64,000 bases of DNA from Candidatus Epilinea brevis (GTDB taxonomy: Bacteria > Chloroflexota > Anaerolineae > Epilineales > Epilineaceae), in contig JADJUE010000003.1 in NCBI GenBank assembly GCA_016710785.1, positions 186,001 to 250,000 of the forward strand, in the 5' to 3' direction. Below are positions 17,186 to 25,886 of this stretch, one piece after another. The notes below the pieces were generated by a model. It was not told where the DNA came from. It saw nothing but the letters and a program-made list of their open reading frames with translations, and ran no database searches. Numbering within the stretch: position 1 is the first letter of the stretch; every line of letters starts with the position of its first letter. Made by a program: the position numbers and the translations under genes.

Positions 17186-17902
17186 TCACTGCGAGCGGCA
17201 CATCGGGCAGACCGTAGGCGTACCCGCGCCGGGGATCGGGGTCGGTGTGCATCCGGGACATGGCCTACATCGCAGACGGGGTTCGGGGCAGGAGGGCGGC
17301 ACAGGGAATGGTGGCGTCGACAATGTCGGCGGGGTGATGGTCGGTTGTTGGTACAAGGATTGGCTCAAGCGCGGCATATACGCCGCCCGCGGCGTCACCG
17401 TGATCGTCGGCGTCTTGCCCGACGGCGGCATCCTCGTGTCCGTCGCCACCACCGCCGGCGTCGAGGTCCACGTTTCCGTCCGCACCGGCGATGGCACCGC
17501 GCTCCCGTCGCCCGTGACGATCAGCCGGCCCTCCATGCCTCGCGCCCGGTGGGTGCCTACCGAGCAGTAGAACACGTACTCGCCGACCTGAGCCGGAGCC
17601 GTGAAGCCCAGCACATCGGTCTCCCCACCGACGATCCGCGTGGACGCCGCCTTCCGCCCGTCCGCCAACTCGAACACGATGTCATGCGGGATCATGGCGC
17701 TGCCGACATGCTGCAGGGTCAGCGACACCGCGGAAGCGCTGGCTACCGTGATGTCCTTCGGGTCGTAGAACCACTCCCCCGCCTGGACCGTGACCAGCAC
17801 CGGACCCTGGCCGGTAGATACCGTGACCGACCGCAGCAGCAGGGCGACCGCGACGGCAGCCACGAAGGCGAGGGAGCTGATCAAGAACTTCGGGCGATGC
17901 AT
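17186..17902 (-). CDS. Exported cupredoxin-domain protein with Pro/Cys-rich tail
   Basis: About 238 residues. An N-terminal hydrophobic anchor (ISSLAFVAAVAVALLL) is followed by a plastocyanin-like domain (35-130). The expected type 1 copper ligands are visible: His in MIPHDIVF, then Cys, His and Met in YCSVGTHRARGM. The protein probably carries electrons or binds copper at the outer face of the membrane. After the domain comes a Thr/Pro-rich stretch and a tail with several CxxC-like pairs (CRPCPGC, CPMC), which is unusual for this family and may bind metal. ATG 17902 has an AAGGAGG site 5 bases upstream. Its cognate redox partner is not in the window. Confidence 0.82.
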   Translation of the reverse strand: MHRPKFLISSLAFVAAVAVALLLRSVTVSTGQGPVLVTVQAGEWFYDPKDITVASASAVSLTLQHVGSAMIPHDIVFELADGRKAASTRIVGGETDVLGFTAPAQVGEYVFYCSVGTHRARGMEGRLIVTGDGSAVPSPVRTETWTSTPAVVATDTRMPPSGKTPTITVTPRAAYMPRLSQSLYQQPTITPPTLSTPPFPVPPSCPEPRLRCRPCPGCTPTPIPGAGTPTVCPMCRSQ

Positions 17903-17992
17903 GGCATCCTCCTTCAGCGACAGGGCGCGGCGAAGCCTGAAGGATGCCCCCCTACAGCCACTTCGTCAACCGTTGCCGCCTACGACAGCGTG

Positions 17993-18469
17993 TCAGGCAG
18001 CCATCACCCGATCAACGCCGCCCAAGGCCCCGCCCAGCCGCGCCCCCAGCCAGGTGCCGGCCAGCACGGCCAGCGGTCCCGCCAGCCACATCCAGGCAGG
18101 ATGGGGGATGGAGCGGAGGTTCATCACCGTGCCCAGCATGACCACGGCGCCGATGATGGCCGCACTTCGCAGCCCCTGTGTCGCCGGCGCCAGGCGGGCG
18201 GCGATCCAGGCGCCACCGGCCGCACCCACGCCCCAGGCCAGCACCGGGAAGAGCAGGGCACCCAAAGGCGCGGTGGCAATGTAGTCGGCGACGGCTTTCA
18301 TCAAGGCAGCCTGCGCCGCGGGGTCGGTCATGGTGGTCGCATCAGGCGTCAGCGCGGCCGGCGGCGGAAAGACGCTGTGCCCGAGACGCTCGACGAGAAG
18401 GATCAGGCCCATCGAGACGATCAGACCGGCAACGAGAGCGATGACGCGCTTGACGAAGGGGCTTTGCAC
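17993..18469 (-). CDS. Small integral membrane protein, unknown function
   Basis: About 158 residues with four predicted membrane segments: VIALVAGLIVSMGLILL near the N-terminus, then APLGALLFPVLAWGVGAAG, AAIIGAVVMLGTVM and WMWLAGPLAVLAGTWLG. I do not recognise the family. The GTG at 18469 follows GGAGA at a good distance. Upstream lies a strong-looking promoter whose 17-base spacer is a 7-2-7 palindrome, so the gene is probably controlled by a small repressor encoded elsewhere. The cupredoxin gene follows after 90 bases. Confidence 0.7.
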   Translation of the reverse strand: MQSPFVKRVIALVAGLIVSMGLILLVERLGHSVFPPPAALTPDATTMTDPAAQAALMKAVADYIATAPLGALLFPVLAWGVGAAGGAWIAARLAPATQGLRSAAIIGAVVMLGTVMNLRSIPHPAWMWLAGPLAVLAGTWLGARLGGALGGVDRVMAA

Positions 18470-18513
18470 GAGCGATCTCCTGCTGCGTGGGGCGACCGAA
18501 TTGCCGCAGGGCC

Positions 18514-18542
18514 AGCATATCCGAACGCCCGTTCGGCGTCAA
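18514..18542 (-). promoter_or_regulatory. Promoter with embedded palindromic (TetR-type) operator
   Basis: On the minus strand TTGACG (18542-18537), 17 bases, TATGCT (18519-18514). The spacer contains CCGAACG-CC-CGTTCGG (18521-18536), a perfect 7-base inverted repeat of the form many TetR-family repressors bind. It drives toward the GTG at 18469. Confidence 0.6.
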
Positions 18543-18579
18543 GAGTCAACCGCCAAGAGCCAACACAGCCGCCCGTCCG

Positions 18580-20748
18580 TCACCCACGCCCCGCCCCCGC
18601 CACCCATCCCCGCAGCGCGTCCTCATCCACCACCCGCACACCCAGCGCCTGCGCCTTCGCCAACTTCGAGCCCGCCGCCTCGCCCGCCAGCAGGCAGCTC
18701 GTCTTCTTGCTCACCGAATCCGTCACCTTGCCGCCCGCCGCCTCGATGAAGGCCTTCGCCTCCTCGCGGCTCATCGTCGGCAAGGTACCCGTGATGACAA
18801 AGGTCAGCCCTGCCAGCGGCCCCGCCGGCGCGCCCCCTGCCGCAGCACCGGTCCCCGCTCCCACCCCGCCCGCACCGTCCGCCCCCGAGGCTCCGCCCTC
18901 ATCCGGCGCCACCCAGTCCGGATCCCCCAGCTGTAGCCCCACCGCCCGCAGCCGCTCCACCAGCTCCGCGTTATGCGGCAGGCTGAACCAGGCCGTGAGC
19001 GAGGCCGCGATCTCGGGGCCTACCCCTTCCACCGTCTGCAAGCTGTCCGCGTCCGCGGCCGCCAGGGCGTCCAGGCTGCCGAAGCGCCGCGCCAGGGCCT
19101 GCGCCACCGAGTCGCCCGCATGGCGGATGCCCAGGGCCACCAGCAGGCGGCGCAGCGAGCGGACCTTCGCCGCGGCGATGCCCGCCAGCAGGTTCTCCGT
19201 GCGCTTCTCCGCGAAGCCCTCGCGGCCGGCGAAGTCGGCGGCCGTCAAGTGGAAGAGGTCCGCCACGTCGTGCACCAGACCCGCCTCCACCAGCTGCGCC
19301 GCCAGCTTCTTGCCCAGGCCGTCGATGTCCATCGCCCCACGGCTGACAAAATGCTCCACCCGCCGCACCAGCTGCCGCGGGCAGGCCGCGTTGACGCAGA
19401 AGGTGTCCGCCGCCCCCTCTTCGCGCAGCACCGTCTCCCCGCAGGCCGGGCAGACCGCGGGCATCTCCCAGGGCGCCGCGTCCGGCGGGCGCAGCTCCGG
19501 CAGCACGCGGATCACCTGCGGGATCACCTCCCCGGCGCGTTTGATCAGCACCGTGTCCCCCACCCTTATGTCGCGCTCCCGCACATAGTCCTCGTTGTGC
19601 AAGGTGGCCTGGCTCACCGTCACCCCGCCGATGAACACCGGCTCCAAGGTGGCATGCGGCACCAGGCGTCCCGTGCGCCCCACCGTCACCGCGATGGCCA
19701 ACAGCCGCGTCGTCGCCTCGCTCTCCGCCGTCTTGTAGGCGATGGCCCAGCGCGGATGGTGGCTGACCGCGCCCAGCGCCGTCTGCCAGTGCAGGCCGTC
19801 CACCTTGAAGACCATGCCGTCCGCCAGATATTTCAGCTGCCCCCGCCGCGCCAGCCAGTCCCGAGCGTAGGCGATGGCCGGTTCAAGGGATTCGAAGCGC
19901 CGTGCGTCCGGGCTCACCGGCAGGCCCAGGGCGCGCAGGGCATCCAGCATCGCCCAATGCGTGGCCACCCCCAGGGCCTCCGGATCCGGCACCCCGTAGG
20001 CCCAGAAGCGCAAAGGGCGCGCCGCCGTCGCCGCCGGGTCCAGCTGCCGCAGGCTACCGGCGGCAGTGTTGCGGGCGTTGATGTAGGCCGGCAAGCCCGC
20101 CGCCAGCTGCCGTTCGTTGAGCGCGGCGAAGGCGTCCAAGGGAAAGTACACCTCCCCGCGCAGCTCCAGGAGAGGGGGGATGCGGATGGCCGCCTGCCGC
20201 CCGGACATTCCTCCCGACCCGTCCGCCATGGCCCCGCCACCCCCGTCCGGCGCCCCCAGGCGCAGCGGGATGCTGCCGATCGTCCGCACGTTGGCCGTGA
20301 TGTCCTCGCCCTCCGTGCCGTCGCCGCGGGTGGCGCCGCGCGTCAGCAGCCCGTCCTCGTAGCGCAGGGCCACCGCCAGGCCGTCGATCTTCGGCTCCAC
20401 CACGAAGCCCAGCTCGGCCTCCGTCGTGCCCTCCGGCAGGCGCCGCAGCATGCGCTCCAGCCAGGCCCGGATGTCCTCCTCGGCGAAGGCGTTGTCGAGG
20501 CTCAGCATCGGCACCGCATGGCGCACCTTGGCAAAGCCCTCTGCCGCCACGCCCCCCACCCGCTGTGTGGGCGAGTCCGGCGTGACCAGCTCTGGATGCT
20601 CCTCCTCCAGGCGGCGCAGGGCCTCCAGCAGGGCGTCGTACTCCGCATCGGTGACGACCGGCGCGTCCAGCACATGGTAGGCCTGGCTGTGCCGCGCCAG
20701 CTCGCGGCGCAGGGATGCGGCGCGCTCGGCGGGGAGGGTGGGGGGCAC
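18580..20748 (-). CDS. ligA: NAD-dependent DNA ligase
   Basis: About 722 residues; seals nicks in duplex DNA using NAD+. Order: N-terminal Ia domain (EYDALLEALRRLEEEHP), adenylation domain with the active-site Lys in VEPKIDGLAV, OB fold, a four-Cys zinc finger (CPACGETV... CVNAACPRQL), helix-hairpin-helix repeats, and a C-terminal BRCT domain (LTFVITGTLPTMSREEAKAF). The start is GTG 20748 with AGGAG upstream. Two low-complexity additions stand out: a Gly-rich insert in the adenylation domain (GGGGAMADGSGG) and a Gly/Ala linker before BRCT. All catalytic motifs are intact, so it is expected to be active. Confidence 0.97.
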   Translation of the reverse strand: MPPTLPAERAASLRRELARHSQAYHVLDAPVVTDAEYDALLEALRRLEEEHPELVTPDSPTQRVGGVAAEGFAKVRHAVPMLSLDNAFAEEDIRAWLERMLRRLPEGTTEAELGFVVEPKIDGLAVALRYEDGLLTRGATRGDGTEGEDITANVRTIGSIPLRLGAPDGGGGAMADGSGGMSGRQAAIRIPPLLELRGEVYFPLDAFAALNERQLAAGLPAYINARNTAAGSLRQLDPAATAARPLRFWAYGVPDPEALGVATHWAMLDALRALGLPVSPDARRFESLEPAIAYARDWLARRGQLKYLADGMVFKVDGLHWQTALGAVSHHPRWAIAYKTAESEATTRLLAIAVTVGRTGRLVPHATLEPVFIGGVTVSQATLHNEDYVRERDIRVGDTVLIKRAGEVIPQVIRVLPELRPPDAAPWEMPAVCPACGETVLREEGAADTFCVNAACPRQLVRRVEHFVSRGAMDIDGLGKKLAAQLVEAGLVHDVADLFHLTAADFAGREGFAEKRTENLLAGIAAAKVRSLRRLLVALGIRHAGDSVAQALARRFGSLDALAAADADSLQTVEGVGPEIAASLTAWFSLPHNAELVERLRAVGLQLGDPDWVAPDEGGASGADGAGGVGAGTGAAAGGAPAGPLAGLTFVITGTLPTMSREEAKAFIEAAGGKVTDSVSKKTSCLLAGEAAGSKLAKAQALGVRVVDEDALRGWVAGAGRG

Positions 20749-20842
20749 GGGTGGCTCCTGAAATCAGCACGGCGTCGCGAAGGAAGCGATGTCGGCGGGC
20801 TTCCATGAGTCCGATTCAACGTGTCGAAAGCCGACCGTCACC

Positions 20843-21172
20843 TCAGGCAGCTGCCAGTGCCAGACGTTGGTTCACTACACGCCAGAAGGTGCTGACGGCT
20901 GGCCGACGCGCATCGAAGAAGTCCTCGAAGAATCCGGTCCCGTTCAGCGACTGCGGGTACGCGTACCGCTCTCCCTCGTCTCCAAAGGCGATCACCCAGT
21001 CGCGCGGCTCGCGGGCGTCAAGGACATCGAACAACGTCGCCGGATAGAGGTAGGGCTGCCCTTGGTCGTTCAGCAGACGGAAGTCGTCTGCCTCGATGCC
21101 GATCACCACATAGGGCTGACCTGCCGTCAGATCCGGGTAGTCCGGCTGTTCCGAGTGGGGGGTCACGACCAT
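20843..21172 (-). CDS. Conserved-looking small protein of unknown function
   Basis: 109 residues, acidic and aromatic-rich, with no signal peptide or membrane segment. The N-terminal part (TAGQPYVVIGIEADDFRLLNDQGQPYLYP) looks like a small SH3-type beta barrel. I cannot assign a family. ATG 21172 is preceded by AGGTGG at about 6 bases. It lies between yciH and ligA on the same strand. Confidence 0.6.
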   Translation of the reverse strand: MVVTPHSEQPDYPDLTAGQPYVVIGIEADDFRLLNDQGQPYLYPATLFDVLDAREPRDWVIAFGDEGERYAYPQSLNGTGFFEDFFDARRPAVSTFWRVVNQRLALAAA

Positions 21173-21239
21173 TTCAGTCCACCTGCTTTCGCTTGATCTC
21201 TACCTGGCCGATGCCTGTATGCTCGTACCAATGGTACCT

Positions 21240-21599
21240 TCACCCCCCCGTGAACTTCGTCTTGAACCCCAGCCCCTGCAGGAAGGCCGCCGCCTTGTCG
21301 CGGTGGTCGCCCTGGATGAGGATCTGGCCCTCCTTGGCCGAGCCGCCACTGCCGCAGGCTTCGCGCAGGCGGCGGGCCAGGTCCTTGAAATCCGCTTCCG
21401 ACACCCGCAGGTCGTAGACCACGGTGGCCGTCTTGCCGCCGCGGCCCTTGACCTCGCGGCGGATGGACACCGTCTGCTTGTCCGGCGGCAGGGGCGGGCC
21501 GGCCAGCCAGGGCGGCTTGGGCGGAGCCTTGGCGGCCTCCGCCCGTTGGCGGGCGGTGGCGTCCGTGGAGTAGACCAGGCGGCCGGGTCGTTCTGGCAT
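21240..21599 (-). CDS. yciH: SUI1/eIF1-family translation factor (YciH)
   Basis: 119 residues. The core VSIRREVKGRGGKTATVVYDL followed by GSGGSAKEGQILIQGDHR and FLQGLGF is the SUI1 fold shared with eIF1; bacterial members influence start-codon selection or translation under stress. The N-terminal 40 residues are a Pro/Ala-rich extension. The ATG at 21599 has no Shine-Dalgarno site. A TTGACG-18-TATCCT promoter ends 7 bases before it, so the message appears to be leaderless. Confidence 0.88.
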   Translation of the reverse strand: MPERPGRLVYSTDATARQRAEAAKAPPKPPWLAGPPLPPDKQTVSIRREVKGRGGKTATVVYDLRVSEADFKDLARRLREACGSGGSAKEGQILIQGDHRDKAAAFLQGLGFKTKFTGG

Positions 21600-21606
21600 G
21601 GGCGCA

Positions 21607-21636
21607 AGGATAGGATGGAGGCAGGTGCACCGTCAA
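21607..21636 (-). promoter_or_regulatory. Leaderless promoter of yciH
   Basis: Minus-strand TTGACG (21636-21631), an 18-base spacer and TATCCT (21612-21607); the ATG follows after 7 bases. Confidence 0.5.
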
Positions 21637-21808
21637 GGGCCTGCGCTACAATTGCACCGCGAGTCCCGTATGCCTCAGCCTCGCCCCGCCCCGCCCTCCT
21701 CTCAGGCGCCCGGACCTTCCACGGCCGGGACGCGCAGTCGCGAGAGGGGCGGTGATGCGTCCCAGCCGGACCCAACAGCAACCGGACCCCCCAACAAGGA
21801 GCGCAGCC

Positions 21809-22759
21809 ATGAGCACGCTACCGCAAGACGCCGCCGCCCCCGCCGCCACCGAGCGGCGCAAGGTCACCGTGCGCACCATCCAGGCGCGGCGGGACAAGGG
21901 TGAGCCGATAACAATGCTCACCGCCTACGACTTCCCCTCCGCCCGCCTGGTGGACGAGGCCGGTGTGGAGATGATCCTCGTGGGCGATTCCCTGGCCATG
22001 GTGGTGCTGGGCCACGAGAACACCCTGTCCGTGACCCTCGACGAGATGCTGCACCATGCCCGCGCCGTGCGCCGCGGCGCCCGCTTCGCCCTCCTCGTCG
22101 GCGATCTCCCCTTCATGACCTACCAGGTGAACGAGGAGCAGGCCCTGCGTAGCGCCGGGCGCTACGTGCAGGAAGCGGGCATGGACGCCGTCAAGATCGA
22201 GGGCGGGCGCAGCATGGCCGCTACCGCGCGGCGCATCGTGACCGCCGGGATCCCCGTGCAGGGCCACATCGGCCTGACGCCCCAGAGCGTCAACACCCTC
22301 GGCGGCTGGCGGGTGCAAGGCAAGACCGCCCGCGCCGCCATGGACCTCATCGACGACGCTGTGGCCCTGGAGGACGCGGGCGTCTTCTCCATCGTCCTGG
22401 AGAGCGTACCCGAGCCGGTGGCCCAGGCCATCACCGACCGCGTGCGCGTGCCCACCATCGGCATCGGCGCCGGCCTCGGCGCCAGCGGCCAGGTGCTCGT
22501 CTACCACGACATGCTGGGGCTGCACGCGGGTCTGTCGCCCCGCTTCGTCCGCCATTACGCCGAGCTGGGCCGGGCGACGGGCGAGGCCATCGTGGCCTAC
22601 GCCGCCGACGTGAAGGCCCGCCGCTTCCCGGCCCCCGAGCATACCTATCCCATGCCCGAGGAGGAGCTGGCGGCCTTCCGGGAACTGCTCGCCGAGCGCG
22701 AGCGCGAACGCGAACAACGCCGTCCCGCGCCTGAGGGCGGGCGGCGGCTGATCGCGTAG
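21809..22759 (+). CDS. panB: 3-methyl-2-oxobutanoate hydroxymethyltransferase
   Basis: About 316 residues. Catalyses the first committed pantothenate step: ketoisovalerate plus methylene-tetrahydrofolate to ketopantoate. Family blocks include ITMLTAYDFPSARLVDEAG, ILVGDSLAMVVLGHENT, AGMDAVKIEGG, VQGHIGLTPQ, and IGIGAG with VYHDMLGL. ATG 21809 is preceded by AAGGAG at 7 bases. The C-terminus is extended by about 40 charged residues (EREREREQRRP). It is first in a panB-panE-panC-panD run with short gaps or overlaps, so all four are likely co-transcribed. A TACAAT box lies at 21647 but is far upstream. Confidence 0.96.
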   Translation: MSTLPQDAAAPAATERRKVTVRTIQARRDKGEPITMLTAYDFPSARLVDEAGVEMILVGDSLAMVVLGHENTLSVTLDEMLHHARAVRRGARFALLVGDLPFMTYQVNEEQALRSAGRYVQEAGMDAVKIEGGRSMAATARRIVTAGIPVQGHIGLTPQSVNTLGGWRVQGKTARAAMDLIDDAVALEDAGVFSIVLESVPEPVAQAITDRVRVPTIGIGAGLGASGQVLVYHDMLGLHAGLSPRFVRHYAELGRATGEAIVAYAADVKARRFPAPEHTYPMPEEELAAFRELLAEREREREQRRPAPEGGRRLIA

Positions 22760-22777
22760 GGCGGCGGGCAGTCGCGC

Positions 22778-23893
22778 ATGACCATGACCTCCATACCTCT
22801 CCGCGTCCTCATCCTAGGCACCGGCGCCCTGGCCAAGCTCATCGGCTTCCGCCTGGCCACGGCTCGCGAGGGTGACGCGCCCCTCGCCGCGGTCACCCTC
22901 GCGGGGGACTGGACGGTGGCCTTGGAGGCCATCGCCGCCGGCGGCATCGTCCTGGAGGAGTCCGACGGGCGCGTCGGCCAGGCCACGGTGGACGCCCTGA
23001 CGCGCGAAGCTCTGACCGCGGCCCTGGGCCTTGTGGACCACCCGGCATCCACAGACCCGCAGGGTCCGGACGATCCTGGCCGTGCGGGGGTTCCGAGCGA
23101 CCCGCGCGATCTGAGCGACCCGGACGGCCTGAAGGACGCTTTCGACCTGGTGCTGGTGCTGGTCAAGAGCCGGCAGACCGCGGCCGTCGCCCCCCTGGCC
23201 GCGGCGGCCGCGGGCGCCGGCGGACGCATCCTCAGCCTGCAGAACGGCCTGGGCAACCGCGAGCTGCTGCAGGCGGCGGCCGGCGACCCCGACCGCGTCC
23301 TCTCCGGCATGACCTCCGTCGGCGCCACAGGGCTGGGTCCGAACAAGGTGCGGGCCGGAGGCTTAGGGGTCACCCGACTGGGGCCCAGCCGTGGCCCGGG
23401 GCCGAGCGCCGAGGCCATCGCCCGCCTCTTCTCCGCTGCCGGACTGCCCTGCGCCGTCAGCCCCGACCTGGACGCCCTCATCTGGCGCAAGCTGGCCGTC
23501 AGCTGCGCCATCAACCCCCTCACCGCCCTGACCGGCCTGCCCAACGGGGCCCTCCTGGCCGACGCGCGCCTGCGGTCCATCGCCAATGCCGCCGCCCGTG
23601 AGGCCGTCGCCGTCGCCACCGCCCTGGGCATCCAGCTGGGCGCCGACGGCGCCGACCTGGTGGCCGAGGTGGCCGAGCGCACCGCGACCAACCGCTCCTC
23701 CATGCTGCAGGACCTGGACCGCGGCGCGCCCACCGAGATCGACGCCATCTGCGGCGCCGTGGTCGCGCGAGCCACCGCCCTGGGCCTGGCCGCGCCGGTC
23801 AACGCCTGGCTGCTGCGGGCGGTGCACCGCCTGGAATCTGGTAGGGAGCGGGCGACGGTGGATTGGTCGGAAGCGGAGGAGTCAATCCGATGA
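22778..23893 (+). CDS. panE: 2-dehydropantoate 2-reductase
   Basis: 371 residues; reduces ketopantoate to pantoate with NADPH. The N-terminal Rossmann motif is ILGTGALAKLIGFRLA, with VLVLVKSRQT and LQNGLGNRE in the cofactor domain and CAINPLTALTGLPNGALL plus RSSMLQDLDRGAPTEID in the C-terminal helical domain. A Pro/Asp-rich insert of about 30 residues (near ASTDPQGPDDPGRAG) lengthens it beyond the usual 300 or so. Starts at ATG 22778 (22784 also possible); the ribosome site is weak. Its stop overlaps the panC start as ATGA. Confidence 0.94.
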   Translation: MTMTSIPLRVLILGTGALAKLIGFRLATAREGDAPLAAVTLAGDWTVALEAIAAGGIVLEESDGRVGQATVDALTREALTAALGLVDHPASTDPQGPDDPGRAGVPSDPRDLSDPDGLKDAFDLVLVLVKSRQTAAVAPLAAAAAGAGGRILSLQNGLGNRELLQAAAGDPDRVLSGMTSVGATGLGPNKVRAGGLGVTRLGPSRGPGPSAEAIARLFSAAGLPCAVSPDLDALIWRKLAVSCAINPLTALTGLPNGALLADARLRSIANAAAREAVAVATALGIQLGADGADLVAEVAERTATNRSSMLQDLDRGAPTEIDAICGAVVARATALGLAAPVNAWLLRAVHRLESGRERATVDWSEAEESIR

Positions 23894-24804
23894 ACAGCGT
23901 CCAGACCCCCGCCGAGCTCCGCGCCTGGCGCGCCGCCCATCCGGCAGCTCTGGGCCTGGTGCCTACCATGGGCTTCCTGCACGAGGGCCATCTGTCACTG
24001 GTTCGCCGGGCCAAGGCGGAGAACGCCCTGGTCGCGGCCAGCATCTTCGCCAACCCGGCGCAGTTCAACAATCCCGCCGACCTGGCGGCCTACCCCCGCG
24101 ACATCCCGCGGGACCTGGCGCTGCTGGCGGGCGCCGGCTGCGACCTCGTCTTCCTGCCGGAGCCGGCGGATATGTACCCGCCCGGCTTCGACACCTGGGT
24201 GATCCCGGGGGCCATCGCCGCCCCCCTGGAGGGCGAACACCGCCCAGGGCATTTCAGGGGCGTGGCCACCGTGGTCCTCAAGCTCTTCAACCTCTTCGAC
24301 GCCCAGCGGGCCTACTTCGGGCAGAAGGACGCCCAGCAGCTGGCGGTCATCCGCAGCATGGCCCGTGACCTGGATCTGCCCACGGCGGTGATCGGCTGCC
24401 CCACCTTGCGCGAAGCGGACGGCCTGGCCATGTCCAGCCGCAACAGTCGCCTGAGCGCGGTGGAACGCAGCGCGGCCGCCGTGCTCTACCGCGCGCTCAG
24501 CGCGGCCCGGAGGGCCTGGCTCGCGGGCGAGGCGGACGCGGAGGCCCTGCGCGCCACCATGCGCGCCACCTTGGCTGAGGAGCCGCTGGCACGCACGGAG
24601 TACGTGAGCGTGGCCCATCCGGACAGCCTGCTGGAGCTGGAGCGGGCGATGCCTGGCGCTGTCCTGTCCATGGCCGTCAACATCGGTCGCACACGCCTCA
24701 TCGACAACATCGTCCTGGAGGCGGCGGGTGTGATTCCGCCGCCCGGGGGCATCCAATCCACCGCGCCCGGACAACCGAACCCGGACAACCGGGCCCTCTC
24801 ATAG
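23890..24804 (+). CDS. panC: Pantothenate synthetase
   Basis: 304 residues; joins pantoate and beta-alanine with ATP. Class I synthetase-like motifs are complete: PTMGFLHEGHLSLVRRA, FANPAQFNNPADL, YPRD, EHRPGHFRGVATVV, YFGQKDAQQLAVI and LAMSSRNSRLS. ATG 23890 overlaps the panE stop (ATGA) and has GGAGG upstream, which fixes the start and shows translational coupling. The last 30 residues are a Pro/Gly-rich tail not needed in the family. Confidence 0.97.
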   Translation: MNSVQTPAELRAWRAAHPAALGLVPTMGFLHEGHLSLVRRAKAENALVAASIFANPAQFNNPADLAAYPRDIPRDLALLAGAGCDLVFLPEPADMYPPGFDTWVIPGAIAAPLEGEHRPGHFRGVATVVLKLFNLFDAQRAYFGQKDAQQLAVIRSMARDLDLPTAVIGCPTLREADGLAMSSRNSRLSAVERSAAAVLYRALSAARRAWLAGEADAEALRATMRATLAEEPLARTEYVSVAHPDSLLELERAMPGAVLSMAVNIGRTRLIDNIVLEAAGVIPPPGGIQSTAPGQPNPDNRALS

Positions 24805-24834
24805 CGGGCCATCGTGCTTGAGGAGCGACCTTCC

Positions 24835-25224
24835 ATGCTGCGCACCCTGCTCACCGCCAAGATCCACCGCGCCCGCGTCACGGGCGCCGATGTGCATTAC
24901 ATCGGGTCCATCAGCATCGCCCAGGACCTTCTGGACGCCGCCGGCATCCTGCCGCACGAGCGGGTCCAGGTGGTGGACATCGACAACGGCGCCCGCTTGG
25001 AGACCTACGCCATTCCCGCGCCGGCCGGCAGCGGCACCATCCAGCTGAATGGCGCGGCGGCCCGTCTGGTGGCCGCGAACGACCTGGTGATCATCATGGC
25101 CTACGGCCAGTTCGAGGACGCCGAGGCCCGCCGCTGGCAGCCGACGGTGGTCATGGTGGACCATGACAACCGCGTCACGGAGGTGCGCCAAGGGGTGGAA
25201 GGCGGGGTGTGGGCGGATGGCTGA
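24835..25224 (+). CDS. panD: Aspartate 1-decarboxylase proenzyme
   Basis: About 129 residues; makes beta-alanine from aspartate. The self-cleavage site is the Gly-Ser pair in HYIGSISI, which yields the pyruvoyl cofactor. TAKIHRARVTGADVHY, NGARLETYAI, GSGTIQLNGAAARL and IIMAYGQ are the expected blocks. ATG 24835 has GAGGAG upstream; a GTG 21 bases earlier lacks one. It is last in the pan operon, so pantothenate can be made without outside beta-alanine. Confidence 0.96.
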   Translation: MLRTLLTAKIHRARVTGADVHYIGSISIAQDLLDAAGILPHERVQVVDIDNGARLETYAIPAPAGSGTIQLNGAAARLVAANDLVIIMAYGQFEDAEARRWQPTVVMVDHDNRVTEVRQGVEGGVWADG

Positions 25225-25267
25225 GGCCATCCTGTCCCTAGGCTTCCAACCGCCCACCGCTTTGGGT

Positions 25268-25273
25268 TATACT
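25268..25273 (+). promoter_or_regulatory. Putative -10 element of the ferredoxin gene
   Basis: TATACT at 25268-25273, about 90 bases before the ferredoxin ATG; the -35 is poor. Confidence 0.3.
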
Positions 25274-25362
25274 TTGATCATCGCATCTGGCTCGTCCAAG
25301 ACGGGCCGGGAAGCGACCTCATCCTTCCAACCACTCCGATCGCTTCCTCAGGAGTCATCGCC

Positions 25363-25662
25363 ATGACCTACACGATCACCGAACTCTGCACCCGCGAGGG
25401 CGACTGCGTCGAGGTCTGCCCCGTCGACTGCATCGTGCCTTCCCCCAAGGGCAACACCGAGTTCCCCCTCTTCTACATCGACCCGGACGTGTGCATCGAC
25501 TGCGGCGCCTGCGTGCCGGTCTGCCCCCCGGAGGCCATCTTCCCCGAGTTCGAGGTGCCGGCCGACCAGCAGCACATGACCCAGGTCAACGCCGACTACT
25601 TCACCAAGGGCGCCGGTTACTGGGACTTCGACTTCGAAAAAGAGCGCGGCATGCCGGCCTGA
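25363..25662 (+). CDS. Ferredoxin with two iron-sulfur cluster motifs
   Basis: 99 residues; small soluble electron carrier. The second cluster motif is standard (CIDCGACVPVCPPEA). The first is CTREGDCVEVCPVDC, which lacks the usual C-x2-C-x2-C spacing and resembles the 3Fe-4S site of seven-iron (FdxA-type) ferredoxins, so 3Fe/4Fe content is likely. The tail is acidic and aromatic. ATG 25363 has AGGAG at 7 bases. It is monocistronic, with a terminator hairpin about 95 bases after the stop. The partner oxidoreductase is not evident here. Confidence 0.92.
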   Translation: MTYTITELCTREGDCVEVCPVDCIVPSPKGNTEFPLFYIDPDVCIDCGACVPVCPPEAIFPEFEVPADQQHMTQVNADYFTKGAGYWDFDFEKERGMPA

Positions 25663-25756
25663 GCGGGGCGGCGGCGGAAGGGCGCGTTCCGACGCGTCCC
25701 GCCGCGCGCGACCGCAGGGCGGAGGCGGCGCGGAGATCCAACAACCACGACACCAT

Positions 25757-25788
25757 GCAGGCGGGTCGCCCCAGGGCGGCCCGCCTGC
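25757..25788 (+). terminator. Strong hairpin, probable ferredoxin terminator
   Basis: GCAGGCGGGTCGCCC pairs with GGGCGGCCCGCCTGC (one G-U) around CA, followed by TGCGTTT. The U-run is poor, so it may be only partly efficient. Confidence 0.55.
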
Positions 25789-25886
25789 TGCGTTTCGCGC
25801 TGCTGGCGTCGGTATTCGCGCCCAGCTGTACTGGTATCGCACCACGAAGAACTTTGAGGGCGGCGCGAGCCTCAACCACAACCTGA

